Shown here: positions 1 through 13,514 of the stretch, one piece after another
How the letters are laid out: each line of letters begins with the position of its first letter
Position numbering within the stretch: position 1 is the stretch's first letter
Source of the DNA: Smittia aterrima
Lineage: Eukaryota > Arthropoda > Insecta > Diptera > Chironomidae
Direction of reading: 5' to 3'
Assembly: GCA_033063855.1 (NCBI GenBank)
Contig: CP093829.1
Coordinates: 11,170,243-11,234,242 of the forward strand
Length of the DNA stretch: 64,000 nt
Program-made: the position numbers and the translations under genes
Notes under the pieces: model-generated
What the model was told of the DNA's origin: nothing
What the model saw: the letters and a program-made list of their open reading frames with translations, nothing else
The model's database searches: none

Positions 1-3000
1 GCTAACATGTGTTGATTTGTATGTGCACGTCTGTTCGATCGTCGGATTGTATTTCATTTTAACTTTTTTGTTTAGTTGCACGGCTTGTATGTGACTATGG
101 TTGAGAGTTTCCACTCACTTCCCTTTCTATGCGGTTTGAAAACTCATTTACTCCAGAAATTACATTCAGAGCCCTTCACTTCACCCAGGAAGAGGAATCA
201 CTTCGATGGCTTCTGTGTGGAGTAAACGCTTTAGTCGACCATTGAAATTGAAATTGAAAAATTATTTTTTCTTTCTTTCTGAAGAGAGAGAGCACTCGAT
301 GTGAACGACTTCTTATGGCTCACGATCAACAGGGAAAACGGATGGAAAAGGAAAACTTCCGTCTTCAAACATGAATATTGAACGAGACATTATTTACATT
401 TTGCCGGATGAAGCGACAGTTTTCCCATCGATGCCCAACAAGCAGACACAATCGCATGAATTGTAAACATTTTCCGTCAAGCGTGCGACGAGTGAGGGAT
501 GAAGAGAGGCAGAAACTACTTTTTAATGAGAAATTGAGGGATCCATTTAGCATTGGGACAAAGTAAATAAAGTTCTTGAGTCCCTCGTTTGCAAATTGGT
601 CACCCCTCGTCTCTCCACTTGCTAATTATTCAAAAGCACATCCAAATTTAGCCATATCATCATGAGAAAGGTGAAAGGAAACAATATCGCTCAGCGACAA
701 TTCGTTCTGTCGACATAAAACACTAAATACGACACCGTTCGAGTCAACCCTTGCTCGCTCCTACGCCAATACATCTAAAGTTCGCCTATTACCATCGTTA
801 TGCTAATTATGGAACGATAGCATTAAGTCTAAAGCTTGGGTGAGGTAAAGATTTAAAGACACTCGTAAAATATATTTTAGGATCTGCTATTTTGAATTTA
901 AAGTACACATCAAATCTAAACAGATAAACTACTCGAGAATAAATTAGAGCTTTGTTTGGTGTAAATGGAGGTGAAATGTATACGGCAGACACTTGAATTT
1001 CGAGACGGCATTCGAGAGATAAGGCGATGATCGCATTGCAAATCCTTGATTATGCTTATTACGCCTCATACCTGAGATGATTTATCTCTCACTCTCTCTC
1101 CCACTGCAAGGCTTCTAATTAAAATTTGATTTGAGGAAAATGTTTATTGAATCTTAATCAGGTCGTGCACTTAAGAGCGATCTAAAATAATTAGACTCCA
1201 CCTCCACTCTGATTGCAATGCTCGCTACGTAAGTGAATTTCAATTAAAATCCCATTTCAAATAAAGCAAAGTATTTACTTTTTTATAAAAAGGAAAAAAC
1301 TGGAAAGTGTTGACTAAGCGAAAACTTTGCCCACTCTGAAATAAATTAAAACTGAAAACTTTGTTTTTATTTCCGGGCATCGAAATTAATTTTCCTCTTT
1401 GTCTCTCTCGCAAATGAGAATGTTTATAAGAAAAGTTTATGAAATGTCGGGACGAGGACGTCGTACGTGATTTTCTTGGAGTTAAAAACCGAAGCCGCTC
1501 GAGGAGATTGCGAGTTGAAATTTTCAGTGTGAACTAATCTCGAACCCAGCTCACATTTTTTCATTTTCAGTTGATACTTTTCTCTTTGGTGCGTGGGAGG
1601 AAGTTTTTTTAGACAGAGATTTTTCGGCTCGGAAACTGTCAGGTATCAGAAACTGTTTGTGTTCCCCTTTCCTTTTGGGGACAGAAAGTGTCAAACATGA
1701 ATTGTCCTCGCCCCAAAATCAAAAAACTATTTTGCGAATCACGTCTGCGATATAATTTTTCTCTCCTTTTTGCCTTGTCGGCCCCCGCAAATATCCCACT
1801 CGCTCTCTTATCTAAAAAATTCCACAATTGGCATTTAATTTCATTCCACACGAAGATGGAATAAATTAAAGTTTAACTCGTTTACTCGGATCGAATTAAA
1901 AAGCATCTTTCGGGCGAGCACAAATAGATATCAACTGAGAGTACCTTCCAGCGTCGAGAACGAGAGTATGTGAGTGAAATCAGAAATTGAATTTGAAAAT
2001 TTGGTTAAAGATTTTTGTGGAAAAGCGGAAAGCAGCGAGAAATTTATGGTGTTCATACTTTCTACTACATTTTTGGTCAGAGCTTCTCGACTTTCTGTGG
2101 TTTTCGTTTTCAAAGCTGACACCTCCAAAGAACTTTTCACTTGTCATTCCAATTTCACTGTAATGATGAAACCCTGAAGCAGTGGCTAGAATGTAATAAC
2201 AAGCAAATTTTAATGAAACTCAGGTTGTATGCTTTCATGTCATGACAGTGAATTGGTTGAAACTGGGGAATTAGGAAATTTTTGTTTCTCTCATAGAAAA
2301 CGAGGAGACTACTGCAGCCACAAAGATCACTGCGAAATCTTATAATAACCGACTATATACCAATAAAGGTCTCACTCTATCTCTCTCTCTGTCTTTCCAC
2401 AAATATGATGTTTTTGCTTCTTGGATGATGGTGGCGAAGTTCTCCTTGGCTTTTACGACTCAGAGGTGAGTATTGAGCATTGAGCAATATACATGTCATA
2501 AAATGTTTTACGACGGCAATAGAAGTTCCTTTTGCTGTCTCGTTGTTTCTTGGCGTATATTTATTGCTTTAAAGCAGTATATTTGATAATAATATTTCAA
2601 CCTCAAATGCAAAAACTGTCGTAGGCCGAGTACAGGAAGACAAGAGACGCTTGAACACAAAAGTTTTCCGATCGACAAAACGTCGAAATGTCTTCAACTT
2701 TATAATTCAATTTGAATTCTCGGAAAGTCTCAACAACTTCTTAGCTGTTTTGTGCCTCGGGGATAATGAAAGGATTGAGATATTTTCTCCTCATTGAGAA
2801 TGTTGAAATCTAAGAATTAATTTCATTAGTCGAAGTGAAAATTCCTTGAAAAGCGTTTTCCGTAAACGAGTTTCAAGTTTGATTCTTCTCATTCATTCGG
2901 CAGCTCGCAGTCGATTTAAAGAGTTTTTTTGTTCTCTTCATCATCGTCAATCGCTTGAATTCATCATCATTTTATGTTTTCCCTTTAATAATCTCGAATG

Positions 3001-6000
3001 AAAATTAATTTTTTTTATTGCATTCGAGATTAAAAATTTATGTTTGATTGCTTCTTCGTTCTACAAAGGAGAGAGAGAGAGAGATTTGCTCTCACCGAGT
3101 TTTGCGTCATAATAATCATTATGAGGGAGTAGAAAATCACACCTCATTATTAATAACTTAACCCGGAAAGCCATAAAGAATTTTATGTGTTGTGGGGAAG
3201 CTTTGCTGGTTGGCTTTTCAGTATTAGGGCTCAATATCAATTTGTTATGCTTGTAATAATGTTATGGGACGATCTAGGAGGACACATTTCGAAACAACGT
3301 CAAATCTTGAAAGGTGCCGGTGGCTCTAAGCTTCGGTAAATCCTACAAAGTGTTCTCATGCTTAAAACAACAAATTTGGGTGATTATCGAAGTAACAAAA
3401 CATTTTTTTTTCTCTCGCTTTCTTCTTTAGCGTCTCATTCGTTGATGCGAGAGAGTGCAAATATCTTGAAGTTTCGGTGGATGAGCTGTGAGTAATATTA
3501 TACACCGGCGATACGGTCGATGGTTGCCTGAAGGAAGCGAAATTTTCAAAGTCTTCGCATTCGTGTGCTTCGTCTGATTCGAAATCACAAAAATTGAAAT
3601 AAAAAAACCATTTAAAGTTAATTAAATTCAACGCGATCTTCCGTTGCTTAAAGACATGAAGACTTTGGCGGATGGGAGGGGAAAGCAACGCAAAGCGAGG
3701 TACTTAGAAATTGAGAGAAAGTAGCGGAGATAATCGAAGAAGCTTGCATTCAACGTTGACGAGTCATTTATATCGTCGTCTCCCTTCTCTTCTAGCAAAC
3801 GAGCTCGTCACTTCGAGACTGTCACAATATCAATTTGAAATCATACTGCGTAAAGCGGATTGAAACGAACTAGCAGGAGAAGCATCTTCATCATTTCTCG
3901 TCTCCATGGTATCATCATCGTTTATTCAAGCATCCTTTTAATGGATTTTCTGAATGCAAAACACTGCCATTGATTGATTTATTTGTGTATCATGCAAATC
4001 AAACTTCGGTAGTTTAGTGGCACACAAGAAGATTCAAAATCGATTTGAAACCGAACAAAAGACGATTTGCTTCTTCGACATACAGCTTTGCATAACTTTA
4101 GCTTTGCTGGAAAATGCATTAAAGCTCGATTCAACTTCTTTTCGCAATGACTACAAACCTCAAAATTGCGCACTTGGAATGATCGTCACGTAAAGTTCAT
4201 TTTGTCGAAATGAGTGAACAAAAGCTCGAATATTTTCAAGTGTCGTCGGGAACAAAAAAAAACTTTTCTCACCATTAAAACAAATGGTTACTGAATAAAC
4301 AAAATTTCCGAAGACAATGTTTATCAACAACAGAAAGCGGCGACGGGTGGATGGGGCGGGAAATGCAAAAACTTTTCATCTGCCCTTTCTGTGGGGTTTT
4401 CGAGTTGGTCGGACGACATAATGAGAAATTTTGATACCGCAACCGAGTGGAGACGAGGAAGTGTGTGTAGCGAATGCAGAAACAAAGGAAAGGCAGTGAG
4501 GCGAAAGACGAAGCAGAATGGCAATCGAAAGATTCAGATTTGTGTAAAAACAGTTTTTAATTTCCGTTCGATAATTGCTTCGCTGTTGCCACAGCCCGAG
4601 AGGAGTTGAATTTGCAAATTTTGTGGGAATATGATGCGACTTGTAGTTTGATTTTCAACCACAAAAAAGTGTTTCATTGCATGTATTTCAAGGACTGTTC
4701 AATATGCAATGTGTTTGTCAAGTTTAACTTAAAAGATAATTAGTTCCATCGTTGAAGTCGTCTCACTCATCACATTCACTGAACGATCTGGCGTAGACAA
4801 TCAGAGCTGATGACAAACTTAACGGTGAAGATATGGAAGTTCTGATACTTCAAGCGGCTAAGCGGTTCTTCAGCCAATTTTACGCTGCACTTCATGCACA
4901 CTTTACGCTCTCGTTCCTCTACTTGCTACGATGCATTAACATGTCTTTAGCTGACTTGAAGCGGAAAATATCTCGCCTGGAGATATCTTTGTAAATGACA
5001 AGTATTCTGGCGCTCGTTCAAAAAAGCAAGAATTCTCTTCTTTTGCAGACAATTTGTTGGATTTGAGCACAGTCAAATGCGAGTGCAAGCTTGTTTGCCA
5101 TTTGAATATATTGTTTTCTTATAATCGTCAGTTTTTCTGCTCTCTTGCTGTTCCCTCTGCAGTGGCAATGGCTTGAATATCTGCTTGGGACCAATTTTTC
5201 AGCTACGATGTGCAAAATAAAAATTAATGCACGTCACAGCAAGAAGAACAGAAATTTATTGAGAATGCTGAAGTGTTTCCACTGCTTCCAACATTTTTGT
5301 TGCACATTAGTTCTTTATGATGGTGAAGAGCCTCGCTCGACTTCAGACATCGGCACTAACATCAAATTTATGAGTTTCTGTGGAGAATTATGGAATTCAA
5401 TTAAGTTTAATTTAATTCGAAAAGAAAAATGTTGTACATTCGGATGGAAATAAATTCAAGGATGAAGCGAAATTCTTTAGTTTTAACATTTTCGATTGCA
5501 GTGTAATATTAAAAAATATCTTACAGGTTGGTTGAGAGAATTTCACAGAATAAAACAAGATAAAGAATTATCTCGATGCGGTTAATTTGATTCTATGTCA
5601 AGTAATGAATTTTTTTTTTTCTAAGTTGCTCAAAGTTCCATAAAAATATTCAAATGGAAAAAAATATTTTGAACCATCGTACATGCTGAAACCCACTCAA
5701 CCCTGCACGCCGATATTTCTTTTTTCAAATTGAAGATGGAGCTACCTTTTTTCAGCCAAACGCTATCTTCTCAAAAGAATTTTCCATTTTCCGTTCAATG
5801 ATAGTAATGATAGAGAAAATATATATCATGGGAATATATCCTGACAATGTTTCATGAAGATATTTGTTCCTTTCAATAACAAACTGATGCACAATTTCTG
5901 ATATTTATTGAGTGAGACATTTTGTCAAGAGAATTAGATTTTTATCATTTCGTTCTCAAAAGACAAATCATTTCGACTCAACTTGTCGTGATAAAAAGAA

Positions 6001-9000
6001 ATAAATATCAATTCCAATCCCTGGGCCGACTAAAACGTTTCATATTTTGCATCATTTTTATTCAGGACGAGATTGATTCTAGGAAAGATAAAGCGACACT
6101 TTGCTTACCAGTCAATCATTATAGAAGCTTCAGCTAACGTCAAAGTTTGTTTTCAACTCACTTCTTATCATTGAAATTGTTTTGAAATGGATGGATCGCT
6201 TGTTTATAAACATTCAATAGATACTTTCCGAGAATTCTCGCGCTTATCCGAAGGCCTTCGACGCAAATTGAAAAACATGCAACTTTAAGAGCACAAACCG
6301 TTTCGCTCAATAAAGGAAATATTAAATTGGCATAATTCGAACATAAAATTGATTTCCACCCCTCGCAATCCCAAAATTGCCCAATAATCTCGACATTACG
6401 CCTCAGATGAAATGGAAAAAAAGAAAAATGGGAAACGCAAAGCAGCTTCAACAGCGTTGTTTCTGTTCTCCAGTTCTTCGGCGAAGGGAACATATTTTTT
6501 AATTAATTGAAACTTCTCAATGGAATGGAAAAATCATAAACTGCGCGAAATGAACTGAAACGGAGAAAATAAAAGAAGGAAGAAAAAAAATGAAATGAAA
6601 AATGTTTTAATAAATTGTCGCAAATTTATTTCCCATTCATTCGGCGATCGATTCTGCTTCAAGGTCAGCAAGGGAGCGAGAAAATAATTTATTTCAGGTT
6701 TGAGTTGATGATGTATTTGAAAATATAACATTCATCGCGGCGTGTTCAATTTTTTCCGCTTTTTGAATTGAGATTGAGAAAGCAGAGGAGTGAAAAATTA
6801 AAATTTCGTGTGCTGGTGATAAAATCGACTAGACTACACGAGGTAAGTGAAGCTGAGCTTAATTGAAAACGGCGTCGTGTGACAAGCTAGCTGATTACAC
6901 TCGCTTTAGGCTCGCAATTGTTTCCCTTTCTTTCTTCATGTTTAATCTTATTAATGCTTCACGAAATATCTCGACTAATGATTGATGTTGGCAGAAGAGA
7001 AAAATCATCCTGGCTTCCTTAAGCTGACAGACATAGAGAGAAAGAGTAAAGTACTACCAAGGAATTATTATTTAATTTATTATTCATGGTTGAGAATAAT
7101 CAAGCTGAGAGGCTCTTGATTAGTGGTGACATTTATTAATTTAATATCATTTTCATAATAAAGCCAGGAACTAATTACGACGACGTCTCATCGCGTCCTT
7201 TCGAAGTTAAATATTTTTAATTTCTGACTTGTTTTGACTGTCGAGTTGATTAGGACATTAGCGTCAATTTGAGGAGCACAATGAATATTCCTAAGCTCAT
7301 TAGACGTCGTAGACACTCCTTGAACTAGTAATTGCCTTCAAATCCTGAAACTTAAAGCTTATGACTTAAACAACATCATGAAGCATTTGAAATGATGAGG
7401 CGACGATGCTGTTTGTCTACTCCCCTTCTTCAACTTCTAGAGAAACCGCAACTCACGTACTTTGTTAGATGGAGAAAACGAATCATAATTCAGGGTAAAG
7501 AGATTCTTATGCTGCCTTTCAGTGAAGGAAGCGAAAATAATGAAGAGAAAACGAAGAGCACAATAAAAATCAAATTAAAAATGAAAAATGATGCGTCAAG
7601 TTTCGTCCCGCTCTTGAGTTGAAGCTCTTTATGGAGGACGCCAACGACGGAAACATGATTCGGCTAGTAAGACGAGAGAGGGAAACTGATCTCCGTTGTT
7701 TGATATGTGATAATTCAAGCTCTTCGCTTATGCCATGACTTGACTTGCTCTCAAAGCCGTATCTGATGTCTAATGATTAAACTTTCTCCATTAGGAGTCA
7801 GGTGGAATGTGAACTTTCCACTTCACTTACGTTGATTGAATGAAGAGCGGCAAATGATTTAAACTGCAATGAATCAAAATTTACAAGGTATTTCTTGGAG
7901 TATATTTGTGGAAAGCTTTCAATTAAACTAGTAAATGTTCCTCAAACAGTTTGTTTATTTGTTAGCTTAAATTACAATTGCAATTACTTTTCATTGAAAT
8001 CATTGACACTCAACTAAACGTATTGAAATCAAACGTTTTGCAACAAAGGCAAAGGCTGCAATTGAAAAAGTTTCAATGCTGCTCCAGATTATCGCCGCAA
8101 GTGCTTTGAAGTGCAATGGCTAGCCGACCGCTGTTCAATCCGGTTTCCGTGTTGCCAAGTCATTAAAACTGATTCAAACTGAAATGGCTTTCAATGGGAA
8201 GGAGGAAACAAAATCGTTTCAATAAATATGTCTTTAAATTGTTAAACACTCGACGCCCTCTTTTCGAATTCTTTGAGAAAATTACAAGCATTTTTCCTCT
8301 GGATTATTAAGGCTTCGCCTACTCAACCCCATCTCCTACCCATAAGACGACGAAAGTCTTTGAGGACGAAAACACTCGAAGGATTTACATATTTTAATTA
8401 ACCAAATTTTTCAAATAATTTTAGTGCACGGAATTGAGAGACAGGAATGAGAAAAAAGGGTTTTAAGGACACATTTAACGGTAACCTCTTCTTAATCCAA
8501 TGCCGAGGAAGCTGAGTCTCGTGAAATTTTATTTTATTTTAATTTTCTACCTCTTACGTTTACAGCTGCGTTCATGTTTCGGGAAAGAAGAGAGAGAGAG
8601 CAAGGATTTAAATTCCTCCCATGGCGAAAGCGCGGCGAAGGAAATAAATAGAAGAAGAAAATAAAAATTCTTTTGACGGGAATTTCATTTTAAGACGTTT
8701 ATTTATGTGAGTTCACCTGCGAAGATAACTTTGCTTTTGAAGAACTCTTTCGCTTTTTGCGAAGCAAAGTGAGTTTCCCTCCTTCGCTTCGTCGTCCACA
8801 GGAATGAAAATCTTGACAGAAATTAATAAAGAAATGTCCCTGATTTACTCACTACAATGTAACTACGCCCCTGCGAGCGACATCGCTTGAAAGATTCATT
8901 CAACGTAAACAAGACGGTAGGAGGAAGAAGTTGATAAAGTGAGAATTTGCGACAAAAGAACCGACAAAGAAAGGAAGTGAAATTGATGTTCAATCATTCT

Positions 9001-12000
9001 TCATTCTTCATTCGCCACACACACGCACCCGAAACACACAACACGACTGAGGCATCGCCAATAATTTATATTTCCTCGTTTTGTTCTTCTCGTCGGTGTG
9101 TGGAGGAAGATTCTTTTTCTCCCTCCTCAGCGAAATTCGAAGATAACGAACGAAATTGATAGGCCATAAAATTGGGAATCTTTCGCTCCCTCTCGTCTTC
9201 TTCTGTCGTTTCTACTTTTTTTAAAGAAAAAAGAAAAACCTGTGTATCTTTTGGCAATAAAAGACATGGGAACGTGTTTTTCCGCTTTCGGATCTGCCGC
9301 CTCATCCTCATGCCACATGAAACAAATGATTCCATCAAACTTCCTTTTGATTCGAAGATTTCTGCTGACAGTATGACAAATAACCTCGAACGAGAAATGT
9401 TACGGATGTAAAGTCACTGAATATATTCGTCGCTTTATAGTCGAGTGCGGTGCAGACGAAAAGAATTTTCATTTCGGATTCCATAAATTCTCATAAGTTG
9501 AGACAAACTACAATCTCTCTACGTAGAGATGAACTTTGTTGACCTGAAAAATTAAGGAGACGTGGGAGACGGAGGAGAGAGCTTGCTGTGACAAAAATTG
9601 AATGGAAACTTTCCGCTTTTTATCTTGTCGTAAAATTATGTGAATTGAACAGATCAAGGAGGAGCCGTAAAACTATTTTCTGAAGCGGAGCTTTAGTTGA
9701 CGTTGAAAACATTTTTTGATTGAAAGGTTCTCCCTAAACTTTGAAGTTTATCTTCCACGTGGAGCAGCTTTATAATAAAGATCATTAAGAAGGTCGAAGA
9801 AGAACATTTAAATGATCTCTAAAAGGATTTATAGAATCGTCATCTGTGCGTGAGAGAGGAAAATTGAGATTCAATTAACTGAAAATTAGACCTTAATGCA
9901 CATATTTTATTCATCACTGGTTGCTTGTGCGACTGACGCGCCGCTTCTCAAACCTTCAAGGCTCTCCTCAAAGCCTCTTTTGACACAATTTCATTTTATT
10001 ATTCATCGGCGGTATTGAAAATTACGTTACGCTCAAATTTCCTTCATCCCAGGATCTAATTTGTGCTTCATGTCTGAAGGTATTTTCCGGTTCGACGTAT
10101 ATTGATTGCTGGCATTATGGATTTTAATGACGCAAGAAAAATTTCGAAGCCACTGAAGGGAAATAATGGAAGGCAACACCAGAAGCAGTAAGGTGTCGGA
10201 AGCTCTCCGTGAATATTGAGTTTGATTCATAATCAATCAATTAGGCGTCGTATCAAACTCCGTTCAGCATGATTTGGTGTTCGTTGATTAATTTTGCATT
10301 TTCGTAAAAGTAAATCACTTCGAAAGAGGCGGATAATGTTTTATGAGAAAGCACAAGCATCTCACGAAGAGGTTTGCCATCAAAAACTTGAGATGTTTGC
10401 TGTCGACGAACGAGAGAGATACGTCTTGTCATTTTGACGGAAATGGAAACAACAGCACAAGACAAAATAAAGAGACAGAAAGGCGTTCAGTCTTACATCC
10501 TTAAACCATTCTTGTGGTTTATTCATGCTTGTGAAAATTACTTAAGCTCAACATAGAATTCAATATCCATAATGAGCTGGATTCGAAGCGTTGTCAAACA
10601 AGACATCAGAGTGAAACATGAGACAGTGGAGACATCTAAATGGAAAATCTTTTAAAGTTTTCTCGCTTTCATGTCGAATATAAATTAAAAATTAAAAAAA
10701 AAATGTTGCGTATAAATTTTCTATTATGCGAGTTTGTTCTCGTTCTTGGCCATCCCTGTCGCTGCCACCGCCTACCCGGGCAATGAGGTAAAGGATCTTT
10801 TCTTCTTTTTTGTTCCATCGCTTCTCCCTTTTGTTTCCACCATCTTTCTCAATTACAACCATGAAACTTGTGTTTCTTATCCTCATTCACGATGCGAACC
10901 GGCGGAGAGAGAAAAACAACGCATAAAAGAAAGAAACATTCAAACAACTACCAGCGAACAAAAGTAATAATTTGAGATGATATATACTTGAGCGAAAGTT
11001 TGGAAATAATTCTTGTTCCCTTCGCCATTTCATTTTCGTTGTAAATTGTTATAGCAGCAGCTTTGCAATTCCTCCTCCTCCTCTTTCGCTCAAAGTTAAC
11101 GCCACCGATAGCCACAGGATCCGTTATGATTAATGATTTTTATTTGCGCTCTTCGCGCATTGTAAACTTTTCACATAAATTATCGGAACCGTTTTATTAC
11201 ACAACCAAATCGAAATATATATGATTTCTTATTGTCCGAAGGATGGCGAAGAAACATGAAACATAACGAGGCTCGTTATAAGGGTTTTCCATCGCCGGAT
11301 GTTTATGGCAGACTCTCTCACTGGGAGCGATCCGTCGATTATTTTAAATTTAACGAAGAGATGTGAGGTGAAGGAACTTTTTTGAAGCTTCTTGTGCCAC
11401 CCACGAAGCTTTCATTTGAATTGAGGAAGCTTACACGTTGTGGAAGCTTACACCTACCCGTTGCCAATCGAAGACGTAATTTATGAAACCAAGCAGCTAC
11501 GAAAACAAACCTGCAATGTTGAAGAATGAAAATAATGTCGGCCATCAAACAAAACAATCGGAAATAATTTTTTCTATTTTATTATTTTTTTATTTAATAA
11601 ATTTTCTTTGTGTATTATCCTAGTTCTCTCTCAAATTATGTCACATGCTGCTTGATTCTTTTCAATCAATGAACTTTTTTCAATTTCCTGCTCACTCACA
11701 TTATTTCGTTTCAAATAAAATGACAATAATTCAATTTACTCTTTTTTATATTTTTTTTTCGCAGCGAGAAGAGTTGTTCGATCCTTTATACATGCAACGG
11801 TTAACGTCATTTCATTTCAATTCGAAACCTCCGCCGCATGTTTCAATTTGATTTTCAACTACAGAATATATTTACATGTTTCTTATTTGTTCAAATTCAA
11901 TTTCGTTCATGTCTACGTCGTTCTCACAACTTTATTTTTTTCTTTATACAGAGTACAGAGTTTTCTTATTAAAGTCACCATTAAAAAGTAATTTATTTCT

Positions 12001-12665
12001 CTTTCTTCGCATGACTTCATCTTCGATACTAATTTGGGAAGGATTTAAATTGAATTCTTACGACTTTAACTGCCTCTCGCTCTTGCTTATGCGCTTTAAT
12101 CAGAAATGTTTTTGTTACTCATTGTGAATTTGTGTTTTAATTTCTCCCTCGACTACACTTAACTAGTTTTTCATTTGTTGATCTTCATGTTGTTCTTATC
12201 TACAAACTGTCTCCTGCCGATTGTAAGCCTTTCTCAGTTTATGATCGACAGAAGACAGAAAGTCTTAGGTGCTAAATGTTTTTTCTACCTTTCAGCTTAT
12301 ACAAGTCAAACAAGAAACAAGTGAAGTAAATCAAATAAAACTTTACGATGACATCTCTCCTTCAATGGCAATTCTCCTCTCTGTCTCTCTCAGGAAATAA
12401 TAGAAATCTCCTGATGGTAAAAATGACACGAACTCGAAAGCAATTAAGCTCCTCTTCAAATAAACATAAAAACGCCCATTAGCCAAGCAAATGAAAAAAT
12501 ATCGCTCGCAATTGGAGAATTTATTGTTTGCCGTAAAGTCGTCGGAGGAAATAAGCGATTAAAGTGAAACTGTTGTGCTAGCGAGTTTTCATTTTTCTGC
12601 TTTTTTATTTTGGCAAATATCGAATGCAATTCTCTGCTGCCAGTTTGAGTTTGTTTGGATTTCCG
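1..12665. other. Long non-coding stretch, no gene recognised
   Basis: No open frame here shows a recognisable domain, and none exceeds about 110 codons. The sequence is AT-rich with scattered GA/CT microsatellite tracts, for example at 2381-2390, 3069-3084 and 8589-8600. Being downstream of the kekkon-like gene, it may hold distal regulatory DNA, introns of a gene outside the window, or non-coding RNAs. None of these can be shown from the sequence alone. Confidence 0.6.
3069..3084. repeat. GA dinucleotide microsatellite
   Basis: This is an uninterrupted run of GA repeats of about 16 bp. GA runs are the binding motif of GAGA-factor-type proteins in flies, so it could be regulatory, but simple slippage explains it equally well. 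Similar short runs lie near 2381, 8589, 29299 and 35250. Confidence 0.8.
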
Positions 12666-13514
12666 TTTATTTACTTTCAAATTATCAGTAATTAGTGAAA
12701 CTTTTTATGTGTTTGTACATTAAATTTGTTGTTCAGCTCGTTCTCTCTTCAGGTCCCTCCCACACTCATCGCCCTCCTGCAATTTCAACAAACTCAAAAT
12801 AAACTTTTTTTGTTGCTAAGCTTCCGTCATTCGCTTTCAGTGAATAATATTTTTGCCATAATACTTTTAACAAAACATATTACGGAGTGAAGACCACAAA
12901 GTTTTAAGCCGAAAATTAAAATTGGAATGGATGCCGTGCGGTTTTATCCTCGGTTGCCATAAGTTCGTCATCTGTCATTGCAATTATGATGCTCCTTTCA
13001 TCATAAGCTCAGCGGTAACCATTGTGTGATTGAACACACAACAAGGTATTCCACTCTTTTTGTTCAATTGCAGAGCATTCATTAATGTTGATTAAATTAA
13101 ACTCGCCGTCATTGCAATATGGCGAGCTTTTGTCTATTGAACTGAAGCGTCAGCGGAAATTGAAAAATTTGAGTGCAGATTTTTACTTTTTTTTGTTTAT
13201 GATGGGCTGGGAAATTATTGGGCGAATGAAAAGCTGTCAAAGCGACAAGGAAACGGAATTAATTGGCTGGACTATCAATTGATCGTACAACTTTTTGTTT
13301 AAACGCTTGTACTCAAATCGAAAAAGCGTTGAATTGTAAATTTTCCAATCAAATATGCTTACGCTTCGAGCATCTCGTTGAAATTAAACTTTTGAAACTT
13401 TAACTACACATCGGCGTGTGAACGGAAATTAAAATTATTTTAAAGCACCACAAGGTCCTCTGTTTGCATAATAGCTTCGAGCGCTTTGTTGTGATAAGCC
13501 GCTTGGCCCTGCTG
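12666..13514 (-). other. Probable 3' UTR of the kekkon-like gene
   Basis: This stretch directly follows the stop codon of the minus-strand receptor gene. Reading the minus strand, the first AATAAA hexamers I find after the stop are at 12671-12666, then near 12609 and 12525. That implies a 3' UTR of roughly 850 to 1000 nt. The end point is inferred from the hexamer alone, so it could be shorter or longer. Confidence 0.4.
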